Assembly (NCBI GenBank): GCA_021613535.1 | Contig: CP075493.1 | Coordinates: 7,502,001 to 7,566,000, forward strand | DNA length: 64,000 nucleotides | Source of the DNA: Adineta vaga | Taxonomy: Eukaryota > Rotifera | Reading direction: 5' to 3' | Shown: positions 12,216 to 25,528 of the stretch, piece by piece | How positions within the stretch are numbered: the stretch's first letter is position 1 | Layout of the letters: each line of letters starts with the position of its first letter | Notes under the pieces: model-generated | Database searches by the model: none | Told to the model about the DNA's origin: nothing | The model's input: only the letters and a program-made list of their open reading frames with translations | Position numbers and translations under genes: made by a program

Positions 12216-14692
12216 TTATGTATCCATTGCTTCTTGTAATTGATTGACACTGTTATTTCCTGCAGTTAATGTTGATGATGTATCTGTATGATTAAAAAAA
12301 GATGAACCACCACCGCCATTCGACCATGCTGTTGCCAATTGTACAAGACGTTCTCGTATTTCAACAAATTTACGTTTAAATTCAATACCATCACCTTTGG
12401 ATAAACGAAAATCTGCCATGATCTTAGAATCCGGAATTTTGAAAACATTCACTTTAAAGATTAATTCTGTATGTCGTTTATCTTGTGTCACAACCGTAAT
12501 CTATATAAATGAAAATTAATTAGAATCTTTACGTTTTTGTTTTCATATTCGAAATAGCTTTACTTGATTGCCTGCTGTACGTTTAGGTGTATAACCTGTA
12601 TGAACAAATAATTTATTGAGCAAATAAATTGTTTCATCAAATGGAATTGCTAAGACAACTCGTGTCATACGATGAACAAGATGTTCCGATGGATCAGCCT
12701 GAAAAACAACAAGTACATTATATAGAAATCAAAGTAAAAAGAGAAAGATGAAATAAACTTACATCACCCATTTCAGTCAATGATCTAGGTTCAGTAATTA
12801 AGATCAAATCATCAAGTTTAATTGGTTGTGAAATGCAATTCACCATTGGATCATCCATCGATGTGGTAGAAATAATAGTAGATGTTGTACTTTGATTCGG
12901 TTGTGTTAATGACCAACATGGTTCTTCGTATTTTACACTAAATAAAACATAGATCTACATGAGAGAGAAAAAAATAGTATCAATAAAAGAATCACATACG
13001 CCATGCGTTTGAATAATTGTTGATCAGATTCTGTACCATCTATAAAAATGAATTTAGATTAAAGAAATTAAGTAAAACTATGAATAAACCTTGTGGATAA
13101 ACTTTTGACATCCATTTATGATTTTGAATATCAGGAACTCGTGCACGTTGTGCAGGATCATGAATTAAAATTCGTCGAAGAAGATCTTGAAGGAAAATTT
13201 AATTTGACATTAAAATCAATTTAGAAGAATATTTGTCATTATACTCAAAATCATATTATCAATTTTCTTCCATGGATTATGATAATAATCTCGATCTAAC
13301 CAACGTTTGTATTCCGGATTTTGATAAGATGGTTGATCCCAAGGTAATTCTATATGCAAAGCAAAGATCATAAAAAGAGAAATAAATTTTGTTTTCATTC
13401 CAATTACCTCCAGTTAACATAGCAGTCAGAATAATACCACATGACCAAACATCCACTGGTTCACCTCGATACGGTGTTTTAGCCCATACCTACAAACAAA
13501 CAAATCAGCAATCTTTATTAATCAAAAAAAAGAAAAAAGAAAGATAATGATTCTATCCTCAAGCTACTCAATGATCTTCTTAGGTTAATTCCATACATTT
13601 CAATCAGGTGCTTCTACCCTTTAGCAAAATAACTCATCTCTTTAGATTAGTTGATTATGTCATTGTACATATTTGATCAAAATGCCCTTTAGCAAATATC
13701 AAGCATGTCAGCAAGTGTTAGAAGCTTGATGAAATCAACATATACTAATTCATCTTCTATAGTTTACATGAAACAAGAAGTAGTTCAACATCATAAATTC
13801 GAGAGTGAGTCAATATGTCGAATATAGTATCATTAGATTTGCAAAATCTTACTTCTGGTGATGAATAAGGTGCTGTACCACAATACGTAGTCAATTTTCG
13901 CTCTTCTCTAGTTGTTTGACTACGAAATAATGTTGCTAGACCAAAATCACAAATTTTTAATACATCTATACAATAGAAAATATAATTACTGTACAAAATA
14001 ATAGATTAGACTATCTCTTACTATTATTTGCAATGAGAAGATTTTCTGGTTTCAGATCTAAATTTAAAGATAACTGTCAAAAAGTGATATGTATGTTTCG
14101 TATAATAACAAACCTCGATGTGCAACACCAAGACTATGAAGATAAGCCTAAAAGAGAGAAAATCCTATAAAGCAACTTGTTTATTCAACTGAATCTTACC
14201 ATTCCTGCAACAACTTGTTTGAAATAATGTAGAGCAAGATATTCCGGCATTCCAACATCCGGTTCTAAAAAATATCAAAATCAAGTCTTTGCCTTTGTTT
14301 TTTTGTTCGAAATTTTACCAATTTTATCAAAAAGTTCACCACCAGCAGCATATTCCAAAAAGAGATAATAATTCGAATATTGTTGTTTATAACCATAGAA
14401 TCGAATGATATTTTCATGTCGAAATAATTTATGTAAATCAATCTAAAAATGAGGCAAAGATAATCTTACAAAATCAAATCAAAAAGTGATCATACTTCTT
14501 TTCTAATAACAACATCATTGCCCTTTAATCGATTGATATCAATAACTTTAACTGCAGCGAATTCATTTGTATTGACATTTTTCGCAAGAACGACTCTAGA
14601 TAATGAAATTTGGTAAATCGATAAAAGACAAATTAGCAATTGACATACTCGCCATAGGCACCTTCACCCAATGTTTCTGTAAATTGCCACAT
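12216..14692 (-). CDS. CHEK1: Checkpoint kinase 1 (CHK1)
   Basis: Fourteen exons join in frame (coding order 14649-14692, 14496-14595, 14319-14442, 14200-14264, 14114-14147, 14022-14057, 13853-13965, 13408-13489, 13245-13349, 13090-13185, 13000-13039, 12763-12937, 12564-12698, 12216-12500). The product is 477 aa, against 476 in human. The kinase domain has the glycine loop LGEGAYGE, the catalytic lysine in AAVKVID, HRDLKPENLL, DFGLATLF and the CHK1-type ELPWDQPSY...NPWKKID segment. The C-terminal KA1-like autoinhibitory region is present (LIFKVNV...DFRLSKGDGIEFKRKF). CHK1 is the nuclear effector kinase of ATR in the DNA-damage and replication checkpoint. The linker is shorter in SQ/TQ sites than in vertebrates as far as I can read. 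The start methionine opens directly on MWQFTETLGEG. A possible splice acceptor (CTTTTCTTCAG) lies 25 bases upstream. Confidence 0.95.
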
Positions 14693-16147
14693 GATCGAAA
14701 GTGACAAGTGAAGACTGAAGAAAAGAAAGGACAAAACGAACGATTTCGTCTGAATTCTTTGTTAAATATAGATTTAACTAGCTTAATTTTGATTGGATAA
14801 TATATAATTGTTTCAAAATTTAACAAAATAAGAAAAAAGTTCAATTTATATCATAAAATCTTTTTTTTAAGAAAAATGATTTGAAAATCAATTTGATTGC
14901 TATAAATTATTTACAAAAAAACGAAAATACGAATTAATAACCAATTAAAACAATGAACTTCGATTCTAGACAGATGACGTCAATTCCATTGAATAATATA
15001 AAATCTATCACTGAGATACAAATCGAATCGAATATCTTTCACTTGATATGAAGTATTGGTTGTCATCTTCTCCTTGCACTCGATGCGTACATATTTTATG
15101 CAAGATAAAACTTATCGGACTGACATATATTGATATTTATGATAAATTGAATTTACTGCATCATTTCCTCTATATGTACATCAACATCTAATTTCCATGT
15201 GAGGAAATTGATTAAGTCAAAAATTCAATTTTGCTTTAATATAATAAGTGATTCGTACATGATGGATTTCGTAAATAAAAAGGAGAAAAAAACAACATTG
15301 CTTTGACTGTGCCTCTTGTTGAAATAAAATCTTCCGATCTATATCAAAGATAAGCATTGATGTGATGCAATACAGATATGACAGCAGTTCGAACGAGTTA
15401 ATGATAACTTTGCAGACTGTCATTCAGAGAAATAGTAATACTATCTTATATATTATTCTAGCAACTGTTTGTTTTAAGTATTTCTAGCCATTAATAGTCT
15501 TTTTTTTTCTTGTCTATCCGATTCTTCCCAAAGGCAAAGTAAAGAAAAAGCAATATATGTGTATACACCATTAGATTGAAAACGATTATTTCAAATGCAA
15601 GTATTATAGATTAGATTTTTCTTCATGGTAAGTGATCACTATGTATCAAATATGTCGAAATCTATTCATTTTAAGCTGCCATTAAGAATTTCTTTTTTCA
15701 TCTGTCATCAAGAAGAAAGAATATTGTTAATACGGCTTAATTAAGTTTGTGAGAACGATGTCACACGCACGTACATATGCTTTCCAGAAGTGGATGTTCA
15801 CAGATAGATACTATTTTTAGTCTTGTCAATGATCTTCATTTGAACATTGATTACTAGTTTAACAAATGAGCATAGTCGGAAATAACGAAGAGAGAAAAAA
15901 GAAATGGACTAAAAAGCTGTATTCATCAATGAGTTTCCACGAGAGAAAAGAACGCGAAGAAAAGAGAAAGAAAAGAAACGAATGAACTTAGTATTCATCG
16001 TTACTATTCATACTCCGACTAACAGTTGTGTCAACGGGAAAAGTACCGCCTGCAGATTGATCGATTGTATATATAATACTCATTCGACATTCTTTTCATT
16101 CAGTTTTATAAATCACAACAACAACAACAATATTGATTTACGAAACG
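14693..16147. promoter_or_regulatory. Divergent spacer between CHK1 and the LRP gene
   Basis: 1.45 kb of AT-rich sequence separating two divergent starts, hence the likely site of both promoters. No credible coding sequence seen. An acceptor-like ATTCTTTTCATTCAG ends at 16103, 44 bases before the LRP start codon. Confidence 0.4.
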
Positions 16148-19100
16148 ATGCAAGTCTTTTCAATCCATATTCTTTTCTATCAATTAATAACTTATTCATT
16201 AATCATTCATGCACTAATTTCCAAACAATCTGGTAGATCATCTTTCATAATAGTAATAATAAATTGATGTCTGTTTTTCGTTTAGATGACAATCCTTCTT
16301 CTTCTTCTTCTTCTTCACCACTATGTCCATCAAATCTATTTCGTTGTGATACAAATCGTTGTTTACCATATGCATTCGTTTGTAATGGAGAATATAATTG
16401 TCACGATCAAACAGATGAAATGAATTGTTCATTTACAATGATGAGTAATGATCTGTGTCCAAAAAATTATTCAATAAATTGTGAACAAGATATTCTTCAT
16501 AGTATACGTTTTGTTGAACATAGTATTCATAATGAATATACACGACCAATACAGATTTGTATCCAACGGTAAATATTGAGGCGCTCACCTTGGAGATCAG
16601 AAAAAAAAGTAAAAATATTTACAGATCATTTCGAGGTCTTCTACTCATATAAACAATTCTATTGTGTATTCTCTCCTATTGACAGTTTATGAGAAAATAA
16701 TGATTAACAAATAATCAATGCATTTGTAGGTAGAGAAAAGATTACAATAAGAAAGGAAATTATATCGTAAATAAATGCTTTGTCTTGCAGATATGAAAAG
16801 GTCAGACACAGGAAATAATGAATGAAGGTTTTCGTTTTTCCGTTAAATCGATTTATTAATTTATAATTAGAATCTGAGAAAAGAGAAGCATTGAAGCAAA
16901 AAAAAATAAGACAATAGTTCTTTTATAGCTGAAAGCATTTCAATGAATAGATCTTTTCAAGCGTTTAATATTATGACTTAATTGTACTGATTTATCAAAT
17001 AGATCATCCGTTTGTGATGGAATTATTGATTGTCGAAATGCAATTGATGAACAATGTACAGAAAAAAATCCATTAATCGTTTGTACAGAAGATGAATATC
17101 ATTGTAAACTAACAAATCGTTGTATACCAAAACGATGGCGTTGTAATGGAATCAATGATTGTCTTGATTCATTTGCATCCGACGAATTAGGTAAGAAAAA
17201 GACTTTGAAATCGATAGAATTAGTATTTAATAATGATCAATAGATTGTCCAATGAATCGAAAATGTTTATCGAATGAATTTCCTTGTCGATCAATTGATC
17301 AATGTGTATTATCAACAGCTGTTTGTGATGGAATTCAAGTTAGTTAAAAATGTTGTCTTTCAATGTGAATAGTTTTTATTCTTTAGGATTGTATTGATGG
17401 AAGTGATGAATCTTCATCAATATGTTGTATGTATAAAAAACAATATGATATCTTTTCATTGATTCTCGTTTTTTTAAAGTATTTCCTCGATTTTGTACAC
17501 GTGATCAATTCTCATGTAAATCAACTAAATTATGTATTCCAAAATCGAATCTTTGTGATACAATAAGTCAATGTCATGATCGAAGTGATGAAATGTTCTG
17601 TACATGTCCAATTGAAGATTATCTCACTCGAAAATTATTCTATCGTTGCGGTTTAACAAATAAATGTCTACCGAAAAATGTCGAGTGTCATATTAAACGA
17701 CAATGTCATTCAGCTATTTCTCACGATGATGAAGATGATGATGATGATGATGATGAAATGAGATGTTCTTTCATTAATCAAACATGTTCAATGAATAAAC
17801 CATGTTTAGACAAGAATCAATATTGTGATATTCATCGATACCAACGTTGTATTTGTAAAGAAGGTTATCGAATGAATGAAACAACTGGTTTATGTGAAGA
17901 TATTAATGAATGTCGTGAACGAGTTATTTGTGATCATTATTGTATGAACACACTTGGTTCATATCATTGTTCATGTCAGGAAAACTATCAATTAAAGTCT
18001 GATAAACATACATGTACACATCGAATCGATTTGATTCCATCAGGTAAAACGAAAAAGAATCTCATTGAATTTATTAAATTTAATTCATTTTTCAGGATAT
18101 GTTTATAGTTTATTGAATGATGGAATCTATAAATTTAATCTAAATGATGAAAATGAAATTGTATCAAATAACCAAACATTAGTTACTTTAGCAGATCATG
18201 CTTATTTATTAGATTATGATCCTATTGAAAAATATCTATATTTTGCGGAATGCAAAACCAGTTCGATCGATTATGATGACATGTTCGAAAACAAGAGGAA
18301 TATATCGGATTTATCTTAATCAATCCATACTTCAAAAGGAAGTAAGCATTATACAAAGCTTTATCTATATAAATCATCTCATGAGATGCATTGACTTCTA
18401 ATAGACAATTCATGTGAATGATGATGTTTGATCAGTATATATATTCTTCGTTTTTTTTAAGTTAATTATCGATGGACGTGATTATACTTCAATACAATCG
18501 TTAGCTATTGATTGGTTTCATAAAAATATTTATTTTGTTAATACACGTTTACAAACAATTGATGTTTGCCGGTTAAACGGAAGTTTTTGTCAAACACTTC
18601 TTCATCAAACACTTAGTGATTATTTACCACAAAGAATTGTTTTATATCCAGAAAAAGGGTATGTATTTCTGTAAGATTAAAGAATTCGGTATATATATAT
18701 ATATATATATGTTGTTGATTTGTGTAGATTGCTTTTCTATACAGCAAGCGTTAAATCTCGTGCGCTACATGTCATTCGTTTGGGTATGGATGGAACAAAT
18801 TTGAAATTATTATTTACAATAAAAATAACGAATGATGTCAATTATCTTCAATCATTATTGACAATCGATCGAATCAATCATCATTTATATTTTTATAATG
18901 GTCTTGATAAAATATTTATTATAAACATACATGGAGATATTCTTCATGTACAACATGAAGCTCTAGATCGATTTCATTCGTTTAAAATTTTTGCTGGTAA
19001 AGAATTTAGAATAAAATCAATGTGAAATTTTTGCATTGATGTTTCAGATAAGATTTATAAAGCCTTTGATGGTGTTAATCGAACAAATCGTAGTGAATTT

Positions 19101-22100
19101 CGTATTAATCCAAAGTATGCATTGGGTACGAAACTGTTAGAACCAGGATTTGTTTTACAATCTGATCGATATGTACATAGTTCATATAGTATGTCGGAAA
19201 ATTTTGTTTCAAAGATCATATTAAGGTTTTTTTATTGAATAGATAAAAGTTCATCATTTGGATCACGAATTTCAATGTTAAATTCATTACGTAATCTTTA
19301 TCATTTTTCATATTCTTTACATATGACTGATTTTATTATTGTCGATATTCATGAAACGAAAGGTAATTTACATGTTCTATCAATCTGTTGAAAACAGAAA
19401 TGTTATCTTTCAAAACATTCTTTTTTCAAATATACATACATTCTGTTCGTGCAGGCTCTCATGTATACTCTGACTTACTTGAAAACATTCTTTCAAACCA
19501 TGAGAAATGTGTGTATGAATGAAGAGTGGAATATCCGGAGTATAGAGAGTGTTTATTTGACCTCCGGAAATTCTCTATTTGATCTCAGAATATTCAAATT
19601 GGTAACGGAGGATATTGTTTCTTGTTACAAGAGAGAATTCTTCTCGTTTATTAAAATTAAACAATTCTAGAGTCGGAAATACGATGTAATCAATGTGAAC
19701 AATTATGTTTTCCAAATGTTCGAAATCAAACTGAGATTACATGTAGTTGTGCACAATATTATCATCTTAAAATTGATGGTCGTTCCTGTACACCAGGTTG
19801 TCCTGAGTAAGTCACGAAAATAACTTGAAAATAATTGATTCAGTTTGATTTTATAGATATTTTTTCAATTGTCCAAGATCAAAAAAGTGTATACCATTCT
19901 ATCAACGTTGTAATGGAATTGTTGATTGTTTATTTAATGAAGATGAAACTAATTGTCAAAGTTTGTTATTCCTTAAAAAAGAAGATTCATGTAGTTTATT
20001 TTGCTTTTAACAGATTGTAATACGACATCATCATTTCATTGTTCGAATAGTTCAAAATGTATTACTACGAATGATTTATGTAATAATATAACGGATTGTT
20101 TACATGGAGAAGACGAACACGATACAATTTGTAAACATTTCTGTGAATGGCCAAGTTTAAATACTTGCACGAGTATGAAGAAATTATTCTTTGAAAGATT
20201 TCATGCCTTTGTTGAATTTATTTTTAATAGAAAAATATCCAAATTTATGTTCAAACAATGAGTTCTATTGTGATGGAAAATGTGTCTCTATTATACATCG
20301 ATGTGATGATAAACCTTATTGTTGTAAGAAATAAAAGAATGATTAAGAAGAGTTCTTCACAATTTTGTTTTATATTTTAGATGATGGTACTGATGAACCA
20401 TTTGATTGTTCTAATGTTACATGTCCTTATGAATATTTCAAATGTCCTTTATCTGGAAAATGTATTCCATATGAAAAAATTTGTGATAACGTAGGAGATT
20501 GTCCATTGATTGATACAATAAATGGAATATCTGCAGATGAAAGAGCAGAGACGTGCAGTAAGAATTCTTATATTGATTATTTTTTGTTAACTAGTATTTC
20601 TCTGTAAATTCGGATAGGTCTGATACTGAATCATCTAACAAATTTAACTACAACAACAATAAATCCATCACAGATATATATGACATGTGAATCAGCTGAT
20701 TTATTTCGATGTAAAACAAGTAATTTTTGTATTAATCGAACTTATGTTTGCGAGTAAGTTGTGTATCAGATAGAATTAATTAAACATTCATTCATACGTA
20801 TTTTTAGTGGTGACTTGGATTGTTCAGATTCTTCGGATGAAGAAAATTGTGAAAATTTTAATACAAATGGTTTAATATCATTATCTTTACATAAAGATTA
20901 TACATGTATGAATGGCTATCGTTGTGCTCAACAACGCCATGAATTAGATGATTATAATTCATTGTGTATACCTTTGGCTGAATTGTGTGATGGTATTAGT
21001 CAATGTCCTTTAGGAGATGATGAACATCAATGGCGTTGTCGTAAGTATACTTATCAGATTTCAGCATGTTATTGAATTGAATGATATCTTCTCTAATTTC
21101 TTTTGTTTTCTATTTAGGTAATTGTACAGATTGTGATTCGAAGTCCAGTTTTTGCAAATTGATTAATCGTTTGCCAACTTGCGAATGTAAGAATGGTTAT
21201 ACAAAGATGGCAAATGGGTAAATAGATGATTTATATGTTTAGTTGTATCTTAAGATAAATTGAACATATGTTTAGAAGTTGTATTCCACATGATATTCTT
21301 TGCACTTGGTCTTACGATACATGTTCACATAGAAATTTCTCTCGAACGAAAACTAATCCGAATTTTTATTCAACAAAAAACTCTTCGATAAAATGTCAAT
21401 GTGATCGTGGATATGACATCAAAAAGGTAATACATCATCATCATCATCATCATGCGAAAAACAAATCTCTCAATATCTATTTCAAAGAACGATCAGGGTA
21501 CTACGTCATGTATTGTACAAACTAATCAACAATTCGATGCTATGCTCAATCCTCGTTCTTCATTTTATCTCTATCAACATAATTCCATCATTGCAGTAAG
21601 ATTTTATTTCAAATTTTATGTTTTTGATTATTCTAATGATGAACTTTTTGTAGCCTGTTAATCCATCTCATCATTTAATTGACATGGTATTTATCCCCTA
21701 CGATCGTACTACTTGGTGTCTACTCTATACTGAACAACGTAATGGACAAGCATTCATTTGGCAGCAGAAACTTAATCGACAATTGAATTCAACTAATGCA
21801 TCAGCAAATAACGCCATACAGGTTCATTTGTATATAAATTTTCATTGTTCAATAATTTTCTCTTTTTACTATAGATTTGGTCTTCGTCATTATTTTATTT
21901 TACATCACTGGATGTAGATTGGATTCATCGTTTTGTTTATGCACTCTATGAAGATCCATCATCATCAACGAACGGTATTGAAATATTATATGCAACTACG
22001 AACGATTATACACATTTAATATTTGTCAATCGAATGACATTTTCCAACACGAAAACAATTTCATCGATTAATGTTCAGCCATTACAAGGGTAAAATAAGA

Positions 22101-24160
22101 GATTTTCTTTGTATTGATCTACATTTTCCGGTGCTTCTTTTCTTTTTGTAAAGGTACCTTTATATCAGTGCCTATTACGATGCACAACATTCGTTTGTGT
22201 ATCGAAGTTTACTTGATGGATCAAATCTTGAAATATTCTTAACACTTCCATATCCAGTACTAAGTATGACAATTGACTATCGTCATCCACGTCTATATAC
22301 AATACTATCAAATGGAGATATTGATAGTTATACTACTGATTCGAATCAACCATGGAAAACGAATATCTATTCGGTGAAAAGTAAGTTCTTTTTTACATGA
22401 TTGAGAAGTTATTTTTGCTAATATACAAATTTGAATAGATTATCGACCGTATTCAATTGATCTGCATGATGATACGCTTGTTGTAATGATATCAAATACA
22501 ACGGATTCTACATATGATGAAATTTGGTTGAATAAATTTGGTGGAATGGTACTCGAAAAACATCGAAAATTAAAATCACCAATAATTGTTCGATATATAC
22601 ATGAATTTAAATATCCTACTGTTGATACATCAAACAGTAAGTATTTCTTTCATCTCGAATTCGATTGGAGAAGGATTGAATAACTCATAATCGAATTATT
22701 CTTTCTTTTTTATCTTCATTTAGTGGTTTATCGAATTTGTTCGGAATCATCATGTCTTAGTAATCGTATCTGTATAACAACTCCTTCCTATCAACCACTT
22801 TGTATAACTCCAGGACGTATGTATGAAGAACTAAGCTCTATTTTAAATGCTTTTTTCTTTGAATGGAATAGAAATGAATCGATGTGGTTCATCATGTTAC
22901 AGTCGTGGTATATGTTCCAATGGTCATTGTGTTTGTTCAAATCGAACGTATGTTGGAGATGATTGTGAAATGTGTCGATTAACAGATACGATCAATGTTG
23001 GTTGTTTTCATATGGGTAATGATACTCAACCACCTTGTATGTGTTATCTATCACAATCGAAAACTCGACAAACGCCTTATTTATGTTCAACATTTAAAAA
23101 TGAACGGGAAGAAATCGGTAAATCTATCGAAGTTGTTTGATTTTACTTAATAATCTTTTATTTTCATAGAAGTACCTTGTGATCGTATGATTACATCAAT
23201 TACATTAGAAACTTGCTCACGTTCGTTATTTGATGAACCTATATGTGGAAATACAACTCATTCATTAATTTATCATAGACAAACACAAACTTGTGTATGT
23301 AGAGAAACATTGAAAAAAAAACCTAATTGTTTGAATAATGGACTTCTAATAATTGATGATGATAAAAATTCATCTTCATGTTCGTAAGTATTTTTCACTG
23401 AACATTAGCAATTTAATTTCTTTACTTTTTTCTTTTGTCAATAGTTGTTTATCACCATTCTTTGGTAATCAATGTCAATGGTCACCTTGTAGTAATCATT
23501 GTCAAAACAATGGCACATGTATACTTAATGGAACCATACCTTTTTGCAAGTAATTAAATCGATATCTGCAATAAAAAGTTTATTCTTCTATTTTTTTCAA
23601 TTAGTTGTTTAAATGGTTTTACTGGTACACACTGTCAAAACAACACATGTCAATCGATAGTTTGTGAACATCATGGTGTATGTGTTGTACGAAATAATAG
23701 ACCATTATGCCAGTAAATTTCATTTTTCACTATAAAATATCATCTCCATATCATCTTATTTAGTTGTCCATCTGGTTTTACTGGTTATTATTGTCATATT
23801 CGACGGCAAAGTCTTTGGCGTTCTTGGATTCTTATCACCATTGTCGGTAGTACTTTATTTCTAATTGGTTATATTCTTCTTCGATATAATTCCAAATTTC
23901 TTCGATTAAAACATCTATTTTCATATCGTCATTTACAAGAACAAATTGGTTTACAAGTTAGTTCAACAAATACAATCTATTCTCATGTGCCTACGTGTGA
24001 TACAAATATACAAGATCATCCAATTGACAATGTTCTATGTGATGATAATCAAAAATTTGATTTAGAAATGACAAATACTCAAGTAAATCATAGTTCCGAC
24101 GATTATCAAGAAGATCCATTCTGTATTGATGAAAAACAACCAATATTTAGTAAGGATTGA
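16148..24160 (+). CDS. LDL-receptor-related protein, type I membrane receptor
   Basis: Assembles into 32 exons and 1,852 aa in one frame. Exon 1 (16148-16232) encodes a signal peptide, [17 protein letters not shown]. Exon 2 starts at 16286 and the last exon is 23764-24160. Order: about four LDLa modules (16300-17600; [16 protein letters not shown] type), Ca-binding EGF (DINECRE), a YWTD propeller (18096-19360), EGF (CNQCEQLC), about six more LDLa modules (19860-21040), EGF, a second weak propeller (21488-22640), and EGF modules rich in CQNNGTC. The transmembrane segment is [19 protein letters not shown], followed by a ~90-residue tail. This family carries out endocytosis of lipoproteins and other ligands; the acidic SDE clusters of LDLa bind calcium. 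The tail has no NPxY. Keeping the frame in the first propeller needs a 37-base intron at 18261-18297. Which LRP subgroup it belongs to is not clear. Confidence 0.9.
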
Positions 24161-24322
24161 AATTCAGCAATAGAAACTTAACCGGTGTTGTCGAGAATTG
24201 ATGTATTTATTCATAAAACACAGAATACAAAACGAATCGATTGTTTTTAATTTTCTCATGCATTTTCTGTATAATGTAGACAAACACAAATGTTTATAGT
24301 TTAATTATAAAATGAAATAAAA

Positions 24323-25528
24323 TCAATTTGAAGATTTAAATCTTTTCGATGATAAAGAATCGTTGATGGCTAGAAGTTCTTCCCAAACTTCATCAGTAAA
24401 ATATTTGCTACGATCAGAGAGTTTAATGTTTTCTTCTTTGAGTTTAAGTAAGAACTTTTCCATAGCAGTACGTTTATCCCAAGCATGTGTACATGCATGT
24501 CTTGTTCTACGTGATATTACACATACTTTTTTACCATGATTGACAAAATCAAGTCGAATACCATCTTTTTCAGGATCGAATTGTAATTCTGATGCAGCTA
24601 CTGCAAATTCTAATTGATCCCAGTGTTTTCTACTGTCATTGTAACATAACCATTCGAATGATGTATTTGTAATTGATTCATTTCTAGATGTTGATTTCTT
24701 GATAAAAGTTGTATCAGTCAGTTCAACAGGTTGATGTCTGTCTTGAAGCAAAATATATTTTATATTAGACTTCGTTAGGAGAATTGTATGACAATTCTCC
24801 TGATTATATTTTCTTGTGCCAAGAATAAAAGATGTTGGAAATTTTTGAAATAAAACACGAAAAGGAATAGTAAAGCGAAAACAGCCATATCTTGAGCCAC
24901 CTGGATCGAGTGAATCACATATTGGTTTGACTTTATTTGTCCATGGTGGTGGTACTGGACCGAACCAACACAAAGGAGAGCCGCCATAATTATGATTGAA
25001 AAATCCTTGAAATTGAACTTTGTTTGGTACGTTTTGTAACATTTTCAGAACATCATCAATATCATGTACAACATGTTGAACATAATGAAGTGAAAATGAA
25101 TGCTTTGGATTTGTATTACTTTGAGAGAGAAATTTGCCCGATGTAAATTTCCATCCTTCTTTTGCTGGTGTACCAGGAAAAAGAAGAAGTCGATCTTTCT
25201 GATTGAATAATATAGAGTTTATTCGATCGCGGTATCTTTTGTTTTTATCGTGTAATAATTGTAATATATTGTAGATAATACGAAGAGTACCGTCAGTTAA
25301 TTCCAATGGTCTTGTTGATCGAGAATCTTTTTGAAGAATAGTATCGATTAAAGAAATCAATTGATTTATTAATCCAATTGATATTGGTGTACGTTTAGAA
25401 CTGCAGACTGTAATATATTCCACAAGAGCTTTAATTAAATTTTCAGCTGCAACTTCCAATGTCGCGTTTGGTTGACTATCAAACGAGGCTAATGCGCGAG
25501 AAAGAATTACTTTGGCTGTTTGAACCAT
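24323..25528 (-). CDS. Unrecognised 401-aa intronless protein
   Basis: One uninterrupted frame with ATG at 25528 and stop at 24323, unlike its intron-rich neighbours. The N-terminal ~110 residues look helical. The part reading TLRIIYNILQLLHDKNKRYRDR followed by ILFNQKDRLLLFPG loosely resembles a PUB domain (the p97-binding fold of PNGase and UBXD1); I hold that weakly. The rest has a Trp/Gly/Pro-rich centre (NHNYGGSPLCWFGPVPPPW) and a C-terminal basic/hydrophobic part (CVISRRTRHACTHAWDKR). No signal peptide or transmembrane helix is evident. It is convergent with the LRP gene (162 bases between stops). It could be a retrocopy or a lineage-specific gene. No function is assigned. Confidence 0.75.
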   Translation of the reverse strand: MVQTAKVILSRALASFDSQPNATLEVAAENLIKALVEYITVCSSKRTPISIGLINQLISLIDTILQKDSRSTRPLELTDGTLRIIYNILQLLHDKNKRYRDRINSILFNQKDRLLLFPGTPAKEGWKFTSGKFLSQSNTNPKHSFSLHYVQHVVHDIDDVLKMLQNVPNKVQFQGFFNHNYGGSPLCWFGPVPPPWTNKVKPICDSLDPGGSRYGCFRFTIPFRVLFQKFPTSFILGTRKYNQENCHTILLTKSNIKYILLQDRHQPVELTDTTFIKKSTSRNESITNTSFEWLCYNDSRKHWDQLEFAVAASELQFDPEKDGIRLDFVNHGKKVCVISRRTRHACTHAWDKRTAMEKFLLKLKEENIKLSDRSKYFTDEVWEELLAINDSLSSKRFKSSN

